Origin: a virus
Direction: 5' to 3' (one strand)
IMG/VR virus record: IMGVR_UViG_3300005327_000005
Location: 1 to 50,872 of that record
DNA length: 50,872 nucleotides
Shown here: in pieces, positions 1 through 7,383 of the stretch
Layout of the letters: every line of letters starts with the position of its first letter
How positions within the stretch are numbered: position 1 is the stretch's first letter
Notes under the pieces: model-generated
What the model was told of the DNA's origin: nothing
Database searches by the model: none
What the model saw: only the letters and a program-made list of their open reading frames with translations
Made by a program: the position numbers and the translations under genes

Positions 1-40
1 GATGATCGTCAGGATGTTCTTGCCGATCCGCCACCACTTG
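1..40. repeat. Left copy of 40-bp terminal direct repeat
   Basis: These 40 bases are identical to 50833-50872. They lie inside the tape measure gene, and joining the two copies keeps its reading frame open. This is the signature of a circular assembly overlap, so unit length is 50,832 bp. It is too short to be a typical packaged terminal redundancy. Confidence 0.97.
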
Positions 41-2196
41 CCCATCTCGGTGCGGGAGTCCTCGAACCACTTCTTGAGGGCGCCGCTCTCGTCGAGCTTC
101 TTGATCCAGGCGGAGAACCGCTTCGACAGGTCCAGCAGGGTGTCGGACAGGGATTCGAAGCCGGGTGCGGCGTTGACGAGGATGCGGGTGATGGGGTCTG
201 CCAGGTTCAGCAGCGCCTGGCCCAGCTTGTCGAATGCCTTCGCGTTCGACTCTTGGATCTTCGCCATGGATGAGCGGAAGAACGGGGTCTTCGTCCACTC
301 GCCCAGCTTGCCCGCGTACTTGCCGATGATCGCCCCGAGGTCACCTGCGTAGTCGGCGGCGAGTTGCAGGGTGGACTTGCCGCCCTTCGGCGTGTCGGTG
401 ATCGCCTTGAGGAAGGTGTTGAACCCGGGCAGGGTCTTCTGGCTGATCTGCCGCTGGAGGCTCTTGAACAGCTTCTCGTTCTTGTCGAACCAGTAGTACA
501 TCTCCTGCGCCGCCGGGGACATCTCGGCGATCTTCTTCTTGAGCTGCGCTGCCGCACTGCTGGTCTTGTCGATACCACCGGCGGTCCTCGTTGCGCCCTT
601 ACGCAGCGAGTCCTGGGCGTCGAGTCGGCGGTCCCTCGCGTCGCGTACCCGTTCCCTGGCGTCGCGGACCTTGTCGGATCCTTCGATGCCCTTGGACAGG
701 GAGGTTTTGAGGTCATCCTTTTTCTGCTTGCGTTCCAGGGCGGTGTCGGACAGCCGGGTTCGTGCGTCCTGGTAGTCCTGGCGGGCGCGGGCACGGTCCA
801 ATGCGGTGGCGAAGAAGTTCTGGTCGGTGGCGACCATGTTCTGCTTCGCTTCGGCGACGCTGATGACATCGGACTTGTACTGGTTGTCGAGGTCGATGAC
901 GGCCTGGCGCAGGTCTTGCAGGTCGCGGATGGCTTCCTGGCGCGCGGTGTGGACGTCTTTCTGCGCTTGGGCTTCGTCGCGTTGAGCGTCGGCGAGTGTC
1001 CGCTTCGACTGTGCAAGATCATCTGCGGCTTGGACTGCACCCTGCGCGGAGTTCGCCGCCTTTGTCGTCTCCTCGTTCATCACCTGCTTGCGCAGGCTCA
1101 GAGCGTCACCGATGCCCTGGAAGCCGATGACGACAGCCGACAGACCCAGAGCCGCACCGATGCCGGCAGAGCCCAGCGCAGCAATCCCTGAGGCTGCCTG
1201 CACTGCCGACGTACCCATGGCGAACAGCGCCGGGGTCATCGCCGTGACGATCCCGTACAGCAGGTTCATCGGCTTGACGCCCCGGCCGCCGTAGTCGATG
1301 AACTTATCGGCCTTGCGCATGTCGGCGAACGTCTTCTTGCGCCGGGCGACGTCGGCGCTGCGGATCTTCTCCCGCTTGGCGGAGGCCTTCTCTTCCTCGC
1401 TGAGTTCATGGTTGAGCGCCGCGACGTGCAACGCGTCCATGTACTCCTGGTGGTTGCGGTACTTCTGGCGCTGCCGAGCCAGGTCGGCCTCTTGCGCCTG
1501 GCCGCGGGTGCGCTGAAGGGATTCCTCGATGGTGCGGACCCGGCGGGCCTCACGCTCCCGATCGGCGAGGATCGCATCGGCGATCTGCTTCTCCAGCGCT
1601 TCGGCTGCCGATCGGGTGCGCTTGGCTTCTCGTTCCCGGTCGGCCCGCTCGGCGTCGCCCTGCTCCCTGGCCAGCTTCTCGGCCACTGAGCGGATCCGGC
1701 GGCCTTCTCTTTCCTGCTCGGCACGCTGGGCGTCGCTGCGGGCCTTTTCGACCTTCTCGGCGAGGCTGCGGACCTGCGTCAGCTCCCGGCGGGCTTCGGC
1801 CTCTGCCGCCTGCTCGCGTTGCTGGGCGAGTTTCTCCGATGCGGACCGAACCCGCTGCGCTTCGTGCGTCTCGGCCCGCCGGTGCAAACGGTCCAGGGTT
1901 TCCTGGAAGGAACGTTCCTGCTTCAGTTCGTGCTGGCGAGCCTGGTCGGCTGCCTGCTGCACCTTCTCGTTGGCGTCACGGGTCCGGTTGAGCTGCTCCT
2001 TGATGTACTTCGTTCGCAGGCCCGCGACGTAGTTGAGTCCTTCGCGGGCCTTGCTCTCGTTGAGCTTGACGGGAATCTCTACGCCGATGCCGGCGATCTG
2101 CGTCTTCAGCTCGCGTTCGAGTTTGCGCCGGAACCCCGAAAGGTCCGGTCCTACTCGGACTACTGCACTGTCAATGACATCGTCGTCGCCCGCCAT
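1..2196 (-). CDS. Tape measure protein, N-terminal part (continues at 50832)
   Basis: The ATG at 2196 begins MAGDDDVIDSAVV and the frame stays open to base 1, giving residues 1-732. It continues in the same frame at 50832 and ends at 48469, for a total of 1519 residues. Residues 20-330 are a very charged, Ala/Glu/Arg-rich coiled coil in which AEKLAREQ-type segments recur. A hydrophobic, Ala/Gly-rich membrane-like segment follows (residues ~305-350), then a second long helical region. Tape measure proteins set tail length and line the tail tube. The position after the frameshifted gpG/gpGT pair and before the Dit-like gene is the canonical siphovirus order. The start lies 3 bp after the gpT stop (2200-2202). 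Confidence 0.93.
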   Translation of the reverse strand, partial: MAGDDDVIDSAVVRVGPDLSGFRRKLERELKTQIAGIGVEIPVKLNESKAREGLNYVAGLRTKYIKEQLNRTRDANEKVQQAADQARQHELKQERSFQETLDRLHRRAETHEAQRVRSASEKLAQQREQAAEAEARRELTQVRSLAEKVEKARSDAQRAEQEREGRRIRSVAEKLAREQGDAERADREREAKRTRSAAEALEKQIADAILADREREARRVRTIEESLQRTRGQAQEADLARQRQKYRNHQEYMDALHVAALNHELSEEEKASAKREKIRSADVARRKKTFADMRKADKFIDYGGRGVKPMNLLYGIVTAMTPALFAMGTSAVQAASGIAALGSAGIGAALGLSAVVIGFQGIGDALSLRKQVMNEETTKAANSAQGAVQAADDLAQSKRTLADAQRDEAQAQKDVHTARQEAIRDLQDLRQAVIDLDNQYKSDVISVAEAKQNMVATDQNFFATALDRARARQDYQDARTRLSDTALERKQKKDDLKTSLSKGIEGSDKVRDARERVRDARDRRLDAQDSLRKGATRTAGGIDKTSSAAAQLKKKIAEMSPAAQEMYYWFDKNEKLFKSLQRQISQKTLPGFNTFLKAITDTPKGGKSTLQLAADYAGDLGAIIGKYAGKLGEWTKTPFFRSSMAKIQESNAKAFDKLGQALLNLADPITRILVNAAPGFESLSDTLLDLSKRFSAWIKKLDESGALKKWFEDSRTEMGKWWRIGKNILTII

Positions 2197-2199
2197 GAC

Positions 2200-2861
2200 T
2201 CACCCCACTTCGATCAGGTCCGCGTTGGCTGCTCTGCGTAGTGCCATTGCGTTTCTGGTGGCTACGACGGTGGGGTTTTCCGGAACGTAGGGCTCGGTCC
2301 ACTTGGATACGAGGTCACGGGCCAGTTCGATGGGTTGGCGTTCCTCGGTGAAGTGCCTGCGGGTGTCCAATTCGAGGCGGGTGAGGCGCATCTCGTCGAT
2401 CATGGTTTCCCACAGGACGTTCATCGCTTGCCGGATCGTCAGGCGTTTGCGGCCTTCTTCGACCCTAAGGAGACCACGTTCGGCGCAGGGCCAGTTCCGT
2501 TCGCACCAGGAGAGGAGCCATCGGAACTGGTCCGGCGTTTTCCCGTGAAATGCTCCATGATCCAGTCGGTGAGACCGTCCATCTGTTCCAGCCCGACGAC
2601 GTTCTCATCGGTGTCATCGTCGTCGTCGTGTTCGAGCAGCTCCAGGAAACGCTGGCGGTCACTACGGATCAGGACGGTGTTGAAGAACGCCGTTGTCGCT
2701 TCGTCGGCGTCTGTCTCGTCGCTGCGCATGACCGCCAGCAGTTCGTTCCACTTCTTGTAGGGCAGCTTCGCCCGTAGCGTGAACTCCTGCCCACCGACTT
2801 TGAAGGTTGGCCGGACGCCGGCCTGTTCGGCGAGCATCGCATCGAAGTCGCGGGTGACCAT
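2200..2861 (-). CDS. Tail assembly chaperone gpGT, -1 frameshift product
   Basis: Joined product of 2861-2538 and 2538-2200, about 220 residues. After the in-frame slippery heptamer at 2544-2538, a -1 shift enters a frame that stays open through QFRWLLSWCERN and MNVLWETMIDEM to the stop at 2200. Siphoviruses make a gpG-like protein and a minor frameshifted gpGT that together chaperone tail tube polymerisation around the tape measure. The tape measure starts immediately downstream, as expected. The downstream frame alone could be read from an ATG at 2424 as a 74-aa ORF, but the family pattern favours the fusion. Confidence 0.85.
2439..2861 (-). CDS. Tail assembly chaperone gpG-like
   Basis: 140-residue acidic protein starting MVTRDFDAMLAEQ, with a tube-binding-like N-terminal domain (TFKVGGQEFTLRAKLPYKKW) and a run of Asp (HDDDDDTDEN) near residue 80. 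It lies between the tail tube gene and the tape measure gene, where gpG-type chaperones are found. It is the non-shifted product of the gpG/gpGT pair; after the slip site its own frame ends at 2439. The 42-aa membrane protein gene ends just upstream at 2869. Confidence 0.88.
   Translation of the reverse strand: MVTRDFDAMLAEQAGVRPTFKVGGQEFTLRAKLPYKKWNELLAVMRSDETDADEATTAFFNTVLIRSDRQRFLELLEHDDDDDTDENVVGLEQMDGLTDWIMEHFTGKRRTSSDGSSPGANGTGPAPNVVSLGSKKAANA
2538..2544 (-). other. Programmed -1 frameshift slippery site G GGA AAA
   Basis: Read on the minus strand, the sequence ACG GGA AAA CGC is in the gpG frame, so the heptamer GGGAAAA fits X XXY YYZ exactly. It lies at codons 106-108 of gpG. The -1 frame is open from here into the gpT ORF. 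GGGAAAA is a known slip site in tail chaperone genes of actinobacteriophages. Confidence 0.87.
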
Positions 2862-2868
2862 ACGGGTG

Positions 2869-2997
2869 TTACTCCTTGGTGTAGGGACTGGTGGTGTCGG
2901 CGGGCTTCTTCGTCTTGTTGCGTTCGTAGGCGGCGAGTAGCCACAGTCCGGCGACGGTGGCGACAGATCCCGCGGCGAGTCCGGCGAGGACCTTCAT
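2869..2997 (-). CDS. Small membrane protein (42 aa) between tail tube and gpG
   Basis: ATG at 2997 overlaps the tail tube stop in an ATGA junction, which indicates translational coupling. The product starts MKVLAGLAAGSVATVAGLWL, a single hydrophobic helix, followed by a basic YERNKTKK stretch and an acidic tail. It is one predicted transmembrane segment with a positive-inside anchor. I do not recognise a family. A membrane peptide inside the tail operon is uncommon and could be a separate host-interaction or lysis-modulating factor. Confidence 0.65.
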   Translation of the reverse strand: MKVLAGLAAGSVATVAGLWLLAAYERNKTKKPADTTSPYTKE

Positions 2998-3587
2998 CAC
3001 GGGATCGTCGGGTTGAGGTTGGCACCACCGAGGATCTTCAGCAGCGGGCGCCCGTCGAGGGGCTTCTCCAGTTGGAAGTTGGCGCTGATGAGCGACTTCT
3101 GGACGCCCTTGCGGTTCTCCAGGCCGATGGAGCCACCCTGAAGGCAGCGGCGGAAGATCATGCGCAGGTCGTTGCGGGCGACGTCTCCCATGGCGTCCCA
3201 GCCGATCATGACGCGCTGTTCGTTGCCCAGGTCCGGGGGTTCGAACATCCAGGCGGTGTCGTCGCCTTCGATGATGCCGCCGTTGAAGGCGATCATCAGG
3301 TTCCGCTGGGTGATCTCCGCCAGAGCGAACTCAATGGACGCATCCCGGCCGGTGGTGACCCGCGCCAGGGGGTCGAGTTCCTCTGCGACCTCCACATTGT
3401 CTGTGGTGACTTCGTAGTTGAAGACGGATCCCTCATCGGTGTAGCCGAGGGGTACCCAGGCGGCGTCCCAGGCGGTGACGGTGTCGAGGGGTTCCTTGGT
3501 GGCGACACCGGGGGCGGTTTCGATGGGCGCGATGAACAGCTTGCCCGGCTTACCGAATCGGACTGCGGCGGCGTGAAAGTCAGCCAC
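2997..3587 (-). CDS. Major tail (tube) protein
   Basis: 196 residues, starting MADFHAAAVRFGKPGKLFIA. It has the Gly/Asp/Thr-rich beta composition of siphovirus tube proteins, with WVPLGYTDEGSVFNYEVTTD and DVARNDLRMIFRR as typical segments. Size and position (after the tail terminator gene, before gpG/gpGT) match tail tube subunits that stack as hexameric rings. A strong stem-loop with a U-tract lies just upstream at 3605-3637, so transcription may be reset here to adjust the high dose needed. The stop overlaps the next start. Confidence 0.88.
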   Translation of the reverse strand: MADFHAAAVRFGKPGKLFIAPIETAPGVATKEPLDTVTAWDAAWVPLGYTDEGSVFNYEVTTDNVEVAEELDPLARVTTGRDASIEFALAEITQRNLMIAFNGGIIEGDDTAWMFEPPDLGNEQRVMIGWDAMGDVARNDLRMIFRRCLQGGSIGLENRKGVQKSLISANFQLEKPLDGRPLLKILGGANLNPTIP

Positions 3588-3604
3588 GGGATTTTCCTTC
3601 CGTA

Positions 3605-3637
3605 CGAGAAAAGGCCCGCCGGATGCCGGCGGGCCTT
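3605..3637 (-). terminator. Stem-loop terminator/attenuator before tail tube gene
   Basis: Perfect 12-bp inverted repeat (3611-3622 with 3626-3637, 3-base loop) followed on the minus strand by TTTTCTCG. It lies between the tail terminator gene (ends 3658) and the tail tube start (3587), so it would partly stop head-connector transcripts or protect the 5' end of the tube message. Confidence 0.75.
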
Positions 3638-3657
3638 CGAAGGGGTGAGCGGGGGTG

Positions 3658-4074
3658 TTACGTGACTGTCGTTATCAACGCGTCCACGATGTAGCGGGGG
3701 GTGTCGGAGTCGGGTTCGGGCAGCCAGCGCATCGTCTGGGTGACTGCGGCGCCGAGGTAGACGCCGTTGATGACCCGTCCGCCGGTGCGGGCGCAGTCTT
3801 CGCATTCGGCGATGAGGGCTCGGGCGATGTCGCCGGCCTGGAGTCTGGTTTTGCCCCAGCAGTCGAACTGCATCCTGACCTGTTGTTCGGGGAGGTCTTT
3901 GCGGGATCGGGGGCCGCCGGTGACCTGGAATGCCACTAGTGCGGGGATTGGCGACTTGGCGGGCATCGCGTTGTAGATGGAGTAGCCGCCGTCGGGGCGT
4001 AGCAGCAGCGGGGCGACGGAGGTGGTGAGCAGCCAGGTCTTGACGGTGGTTTCGGTGTCGGCGTAGGTGATCAT
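3658..4074 (-). CDS. Tail terminator/completion protein
   Basis: 138 residues from ATG 4074 (MITYADTETTVKTWLLT), overlapping the previous stop by ATGA. The segment PALVAFQVTGG, followed by DCWGKTRLQAGDIARALI and a C-terminal IVDALITTV strand, resembles the minor tail/tail terminator group (HK97 gp-U-like, DUF3168-like) that caps the tube and joins it to the connector. Position directly before the tube protein supports this; the sequence alone is weaker evidence. Confidence 0.7.
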   Translation of the reverse strand: MITYADTETTVKTWLLTTSVAPLLLRPDGGYSIYNAMPAKSPIPALVAFQVTGGPRSRKDLPEQQVRMQFDCWGKTRLQAGDIARALIAECEDCARTGGRVINGVYLGAAVTQTMRWLPEPDSDTPRYIVDALITTVT

Positions 4075-4412
4075 CCGTAGTACCTCTTGACCGCGTCGAC
4101 GGAGGGACGGATGTAGGGCTGCGCGTCGCCGTGTTCGCGGGTGCCGAACTCGACGTAGGCCCAGTAGCGTCTTCGGGAGCGGATGAGGAAGTCTCCTGTT
4201 TCGGGGTCCAGGCGCACGTAGAAGGAGTCCTTCAGTTCGGGTCCGGCGTCGTCGTGCAAGGTGCCCCGTTCTACCGATCCTGTCGGGGCGTTGATGTGAA
4301 TCAGGTCGACGATGTCCTGAGCGATTTCCCGTGCCCGTTCCCGCGCCTTGTCCTCGATGCGTTCGATGGTGCGGTACGCATTCTTTGTGGTGTACGGGCG
4401 CTTCCGAGCCAT
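4071..4412 (-). CDS. HK97 gp10-like neck/tail completion protein
   Basis: 113 residues. N-terminal helix rich in Arg/Glu (RTIERIEDKARERAREIAQD), then NAPTGSVERGTLHDD, and the family-typical ending WAYVEFGTREHGDAQPYIRPSVD. That last motif is characteristic of the HK97 gp10 family of connector-tail joining proteins. Both ends overlap neighbours in ATGA junctions, showing one tightly coupled operon. Confidence 0.87.
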   Translation of the reverse strand: MARKRPYTTKNAYRTIERIEDKARERAREIAQDIVDLIHINAPTGSVERGTLHDDAGPELKDSFYVRLDPETGDFLIRSRRRYWAYVEFGTREHGDAQPYIRPSVDAVKRYYG

Positions 4413-4747
4413 CAGACCTCGCCTTCGGTGTCTCGCATTCGCGCTTCGAGGTGATCTCCGAAGTCAATGAACCAAACGATCCGGTAGACGCGGGAGTCAC
4501 GGGCGTCCTTGATCCAGTCGCTGTGACGGAACCCTCCAGGGAACGGGTCGCACTTCAGCCCGTACTCGGCGACGTTTTGCTGTCCGCCTTCGACTGCCAG
4601 GTTGCCGCCGGGGAAGTCGACAACGGCCCGGACCCCTTCGGCGACGACATCGCGGGTGGTTTCGTCGGCGCCGTTGTAGGGCTCGTCGTAGTCGTTGGCT
4701 TCGGGGATGCGTAGGACACTGATGGTGGTCAGCGACAGGGGGATCAC
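4412..4747 (-). CDS. Head-tail stopper (head closure protein)
   Basis: GTG start at 4747 with a purine-rich AAGGGGG upstream gives 111 residues starting MIPLSLTTISVLRIP. It contains EGVRAVVDFPGG and a C-terminal DSRVYRIVWFIDFGDHLEARM strand pair. Length and position between the gp6-like adaptor and the gp10-like protein match head closure proteins of the SPP1 gp16/HK97 gp7 type that plug the connector. A longer reading to an upstream start would overlap the adaptor gene heavily, so the GTG is preferred. Confidence 0.75.
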   Translation of the reverse strand: MIPLSLTTISVLRIPEANDYDEPYNGADETTRDVVAEGVRAVVDFPGGNLAVEGGQQNVAEYGLKCDPFPGGFRHSDWIKDARDSRVYRIVWFIDFGDHLEARMRDTEGEV

Positions 4748-4758
4748 CGGCGCCCCCT

Positions 4759-5292
4759 TCAGATGCTGTACCGGTCGAGCAGCGCGGAATGCAGCGTCGA
4801 CATGTTGGACACCGATGCGGCGTCGGGGTTGCGGCTGGACCCCCAGGTTTTGGTGACCTGCCCGACGGTGGCGGAGGTGAGTCCTTCCGGGTTGGACATC
4901 TGCTTGCCGGTGAGGTCCATGGTGATCAGCTTCAGGACTTCCGGCATCGGGTCGTAGCCGTGGACGGCGTCGATCTCGTACTGGCAGGTGTAGATCCAGC
5001 AGCCCCAGATCTGGCCCTTGCGGGAGAAGTTGATGGGGAAGTCCAGCGGGTCGAGAGCCACCCCGCCGGACCGCACTTCCAGGACGTCGACAAGTTCCAG
5101 CGTCGGCAGTGTCACCAGGGCGCTTTTCGCGCCCTCTACGTACATGGTCTGCGTCTGGCGGGTGAGGTCCCACCCGCAGTAGGTGCGCACCGCCGACGAC
5201 GCCAGATCCAGGAGCGCCTGCGCCTGGGCCGGGTCGTCGAAGGTGCGCCCCAGGTAGACCTCAAGCTCGCCGACGGTGGCGAGCGACTCCAT
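4759..5292 (-). CDS. Head-tail adaptor (HK97 gp6-like connector)
   Basis: 177 residues, MESLATVGELEVYLGRTFDD, followed by helical ALLDLASSAVRTYCGW and the strand VTLPTLELVDVLEVRSGG. This pattern of ATVGELxxYLG plus a helical AxxxIRxYCGW is typical of gp6-like head-tail connector proteins, which form a ring under the portal. The ATG overlaps the stop of the upstream gene (ATGA). Confidence 0.85.
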   Translation of the reverse strand: MESLATVGELEVYLGRTFDDPAQAQALLDLASSAVRTYCGWDLTRQTQTMYVEGAKSALVTLPTLELVDVLEVRSGGVALDPLDFPINFSRKGQIWGCWIYTCQYEIDAVHGYDPMPEVLKLITMDLTGKQMSNPEGLTSATVGQVTKTWGSSRNPDAASVSNMSTLHSALLDRYSI

Positions 5293-5852
5293 CAGCTACC
5301 GCCGGCCCGCTTGTTCCGTGCGCCCCGGGCCTTGCCGGTTGCGGTCTTGCCGTCGGGGTCCTCTTCGGAGGTGACTCCGGCGTCATCGGCTTCGCGGCTG
5401 CGGGTCGACAGCCGGTTGGCCTCGTTGTTGCCTTCCTTACCGCTGGCGGGCTCTTCGAGGTCTTCGTCGACGGGTACCGCCCCGACCTGTTCGGCCATCT
5501 CCGGGGTCATCATGGCGGTGATCTCCACGTGTCCGACGTAGTAGTGGTACTCCTGAAGCTCCTTGGGTTCCTGCGCCCATTCCTGCATTCGCCCGGCGAC
5601 CTCGCCTACCTTGCGCTGCGCGGTCTCGTGCTGCTCCTGGCGGCCCTGCTGGTGCTCTTCGTGCTTGGCCCGGTTGCGCTCCTGCTGCTCGCGGCGCTTG
5701 GCCTGGCCTGTCTGCTCCTGCTGCTGTTCCTGCTCGTCGGTCATGGTGGTTCGTTCTCCTCTGAATGCGGCGCTGGTGAGCAACGGGAGGCTCTGGTGGC
5801 TGTCACCACAGGCCGCTCCGGGTGCTCCACAGATTCGGCAGTAGACGTTCAC
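5292..5852 (-). CDS. Hypothetical protein: zinc-binding N-terminus, Gln/Glu coiled coil
   Basis: 186 residues if started at 5852, where the ATG overlaps the stop of the upstream gene (ATGA). Residues 5-15 hold a zinc-type cluster (YCRICGAPGAACG). Residues 37-95 are Glu/Gln/Arg-rich and probably coiled coil, and the C-terminus is disordered and basic (KTATGKARGARNKRAGG). An internal ATG at 5744 has its own GAGGAG and could give a shorter 150-aa form without the zinc motif, so two products are possible. No function recognised; position suggests a head or connector accessory. Confidence 0.7.
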   Translation of the reverse strand: MNVYCRICGAPGAACGDSHQSLPLLTSAAFRGERTTMTDEQEQQQEQTGQAKRREQQERNRAKHEEHQQGRQEQHETAQRKVGEVAGRMQEWAQEPKELQEYHYYVGHVEITAMMTPEMAEQVGAVPVDEDLEEPASGKEGNNEANRLSTRSREADDAGVTSEEDPDGKTATGKARGARNKRAGGS

Positions 5853-6064
5853 TTCGAAAGGCTCGCCCGTACGAAACAGTCCTTCGCTTCGAGGAGCTTG
5901 CGCAGCCCGGCGGTGACCTCCGGGCCCGGCGGGACCCGTTCGGCCATCGCTCGGGCGAAGTCACCGAACGGGGCGGACGTCTCCCGCATGGCGCTTCCGG
6001 CGGGCAGATGGTCGTAGCTGAAATACCGAAGGAGAGCTTCGGTGGCGGGATGCAGATCGGTCAT
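5849..6064 (-). CDS. Acb2/Tad1-type cyclic-nucleotide sponge (anti-CBASS) candidate
   Basis: 71 residues. The N-terminal helix TEALLRYFSYDHLP, the middle APFGDFARAMAERVP, and the C-terminal helix GPEVTAGLRKLLEAKDCFVR match the short helical-hairpin family that includes T4 Vs.4 and phage Acb2, where YxHLP and GPExxxxLRKLLEAKDxxVRA are the conserved blocks. In studied phages Acb2 multimers sequester CBASS signal nucleotides and so block host abortive defence. The family assignment is from memory of motifs; activity is inference. It sits between the capsid and connector genes and is coupled to both by 4-bp overlaps, so it would be made late and at high level. Confidence 0.68.
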   Translation of the reverse strand: MTDLHPATEALLRYFSYDHLPAGSAMRETSAPFGDFARAMAERVPPGPEVTAGLRKLLEAKDCFVRASLSK

Positions 6065-7353
6065 GGGAGGGTGATCTTGACGAATGCCGAGGGCCGGAGG
6101 ATGGCGAAGGCGGCGCGCATCTCAGCCAGGATCGCCACCAAGTTGCGGACGAAGAAGTCGGCGTGCGAGTCGGTGGCGGTGACGGTGGCCTGCTCCCGGT
6201 CGTAGATGACGCCCCAGTTCCAGGCGGCACACCAGGCGGTCTTCGGCGCCACAGCCTCGCTCTGCACCACTGGCAGGCCCCACAGGCGGGGGGCGGTGAG
6301 CTGGAACGGTCCGCCGCCGTAGAAGTCGCCGTTGACGTTGCGCATCAACTCGATTTCCTGCCAGTCGAGGGGGTTCATCACATAGGCCGTCGGGGTTGCC
6401 CGGCCGCCGATCTGGACCTTTGTGCGGGCCTTGCGGGCAACGTCCATGGCGTCTTCGGCGCCGGCAGCGGTCTGGGTCTGGATTCCCGGGGTGTTGTTGA
6501 GGCCGAGGAAGTTTTCGCCGGTGCCGGATCCGGTGAGGAGTTGGTCTTCGAACTCCTCCTCCAGGCCGTAGCGCAGGAACGAGTCGATCATGGTGCGGAT
6601 CTGCGCCACATCGGCCAGTGCCCGCTTGGTGATCGGCATCCAGTGCGCGATGGTCTTGACAGTCGTCGAGTCGCGCTGGAAGTCGAAGCCGCTCTCGGGC
6701 TTGACGCCGCCGGTGACGGTGGTGGCGCCGCCGCCGATGGGTGCGGTGGTGGTGGCCTCAGGAACCACAGCGGCGTTGTTGACGGTGTTGATCATCCGGA
6801 CGTAGTCGATGGTGTCCGAAGTGGTCGAGCCGGACGCGAACAGTCCTCGCACACTCAGCGGGCGCTCGTAGAACGGGGACAGCAGCCCGCGGTTGTCCGT
6901 CTCAATGGTGATGCCGCCGGAGGTGGTGTGGTTCCCGGACGTCAGCAGGGTCTTCATCGAGCCGATGTGCATGGGCGACGACTGGACCCGGTACTTCTCG
7001 CCGAAGGAACCATTGGGCACCGAGCCGAGAAGCGTCTTGTACTCCGCCGACTGGGTGAACATCTCACCGGCTGACATGCCCTTGGTGGAGCCCTTACCGG
7101 CGGCCTTCGGAGGGGGGATCTCCTGGGTGTCCTGCTCCCCCAGCCCCAGCCCGCCGGACAGGTCGCTCATCTGCTTGCGGAAGGCCTCCTCCCGGGCGGC
7201 GTTGCCGGTGAGTTCCTCCGCCTTCTTCATGTGCGCGTCGATCTTCTCCCGCTCGACGTCGGTGAGGTCGCGCTCTTCCTTCGTGACGACGTCCAGGATC
7301 CCCTTGGCAGCGTTCGTTTCCGCCAGGATCGCGTCTCGGATACTCTTACGCAT
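6061..7353 (-). CDS. Major capsid protein, HK97 fold
   Basis: 430 residues. Residues 1-80 form a charged, helical delta-type scaffold (DVVTKEERDLTDVEREKIDA) that is normally removed by the prohead protease. The rest has HK97-fold signatures: SGGITIETDNRGLLSPFYERP, the VPEATTTAPIGGG loop, FQRDSTTVKTIAHWMPITKRAL, and the P-domain/E-loop segment NPLDWQEIELMRN ending LRPSAFVKITLP. It follows the protease gene and precedes the Acb2-like gene with overlap. The start at 7353 has an AAGGACT-type ribosome-binding site. Confidence 0.95.
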   Translation of the reverse strand: MRKSIRDAILAETNAAKGILDVVTKEERDLTDVEREKIDAHMKKAEELTGNAAREEAFRKQMSDLSGGLGLGEQDTQEIPPPKAAGKGSTKGMSAGEMFTQSAEYKTLLGSVPNGSFGEKYRVQSSPMHIGSMKTLLTSGNHTTSGGITIETDNRGLLSPFYERPLSVRGLFASGSTTSDTIDYVRMINTVNNAAVVPEATTTAPIGGGATTVTGGVKPESGFDFQRDSTTVKTIAHWMPITKRALADVAQIRTMIDSFLRYGLEEEFEDQLLTGSGTGENFLGLNNTPGIQTQTAAGAEDAMDVARKARTKVQIGGRATPTAYVMNPLDWQEIELMRNVNGDFYGGGPFQLTAPRLWGLPVVQSEAVAPKTAWCAAWNWGVIYDREQATVTATDSHADFFVRNLVAILAEMRAAFAILRPSAFVKITLP

Positions 7354-7383
7354 TTTTCCTTAGTCCTTTCGATGACCTGGCGG

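Noticed and set aside
207-1040. 277-codon minus-strand frame in the tape measure region
   Set aside because: It is a second frame of the same strand with Arg/Ser/Pro-rich noise. The tape measure frame continues through and matches coiled-coil composition.
5292-5744. Treating the downstream ATG at 5744 as the only start of the coiled-coil protein
   Set aside because: It has a ribosome-binding site, but the upstream ATG at 5852 is coupled to the Acb2-like stop and adds a conserved-looking zinc motif, so I kept the longer form and mention the shorter one.
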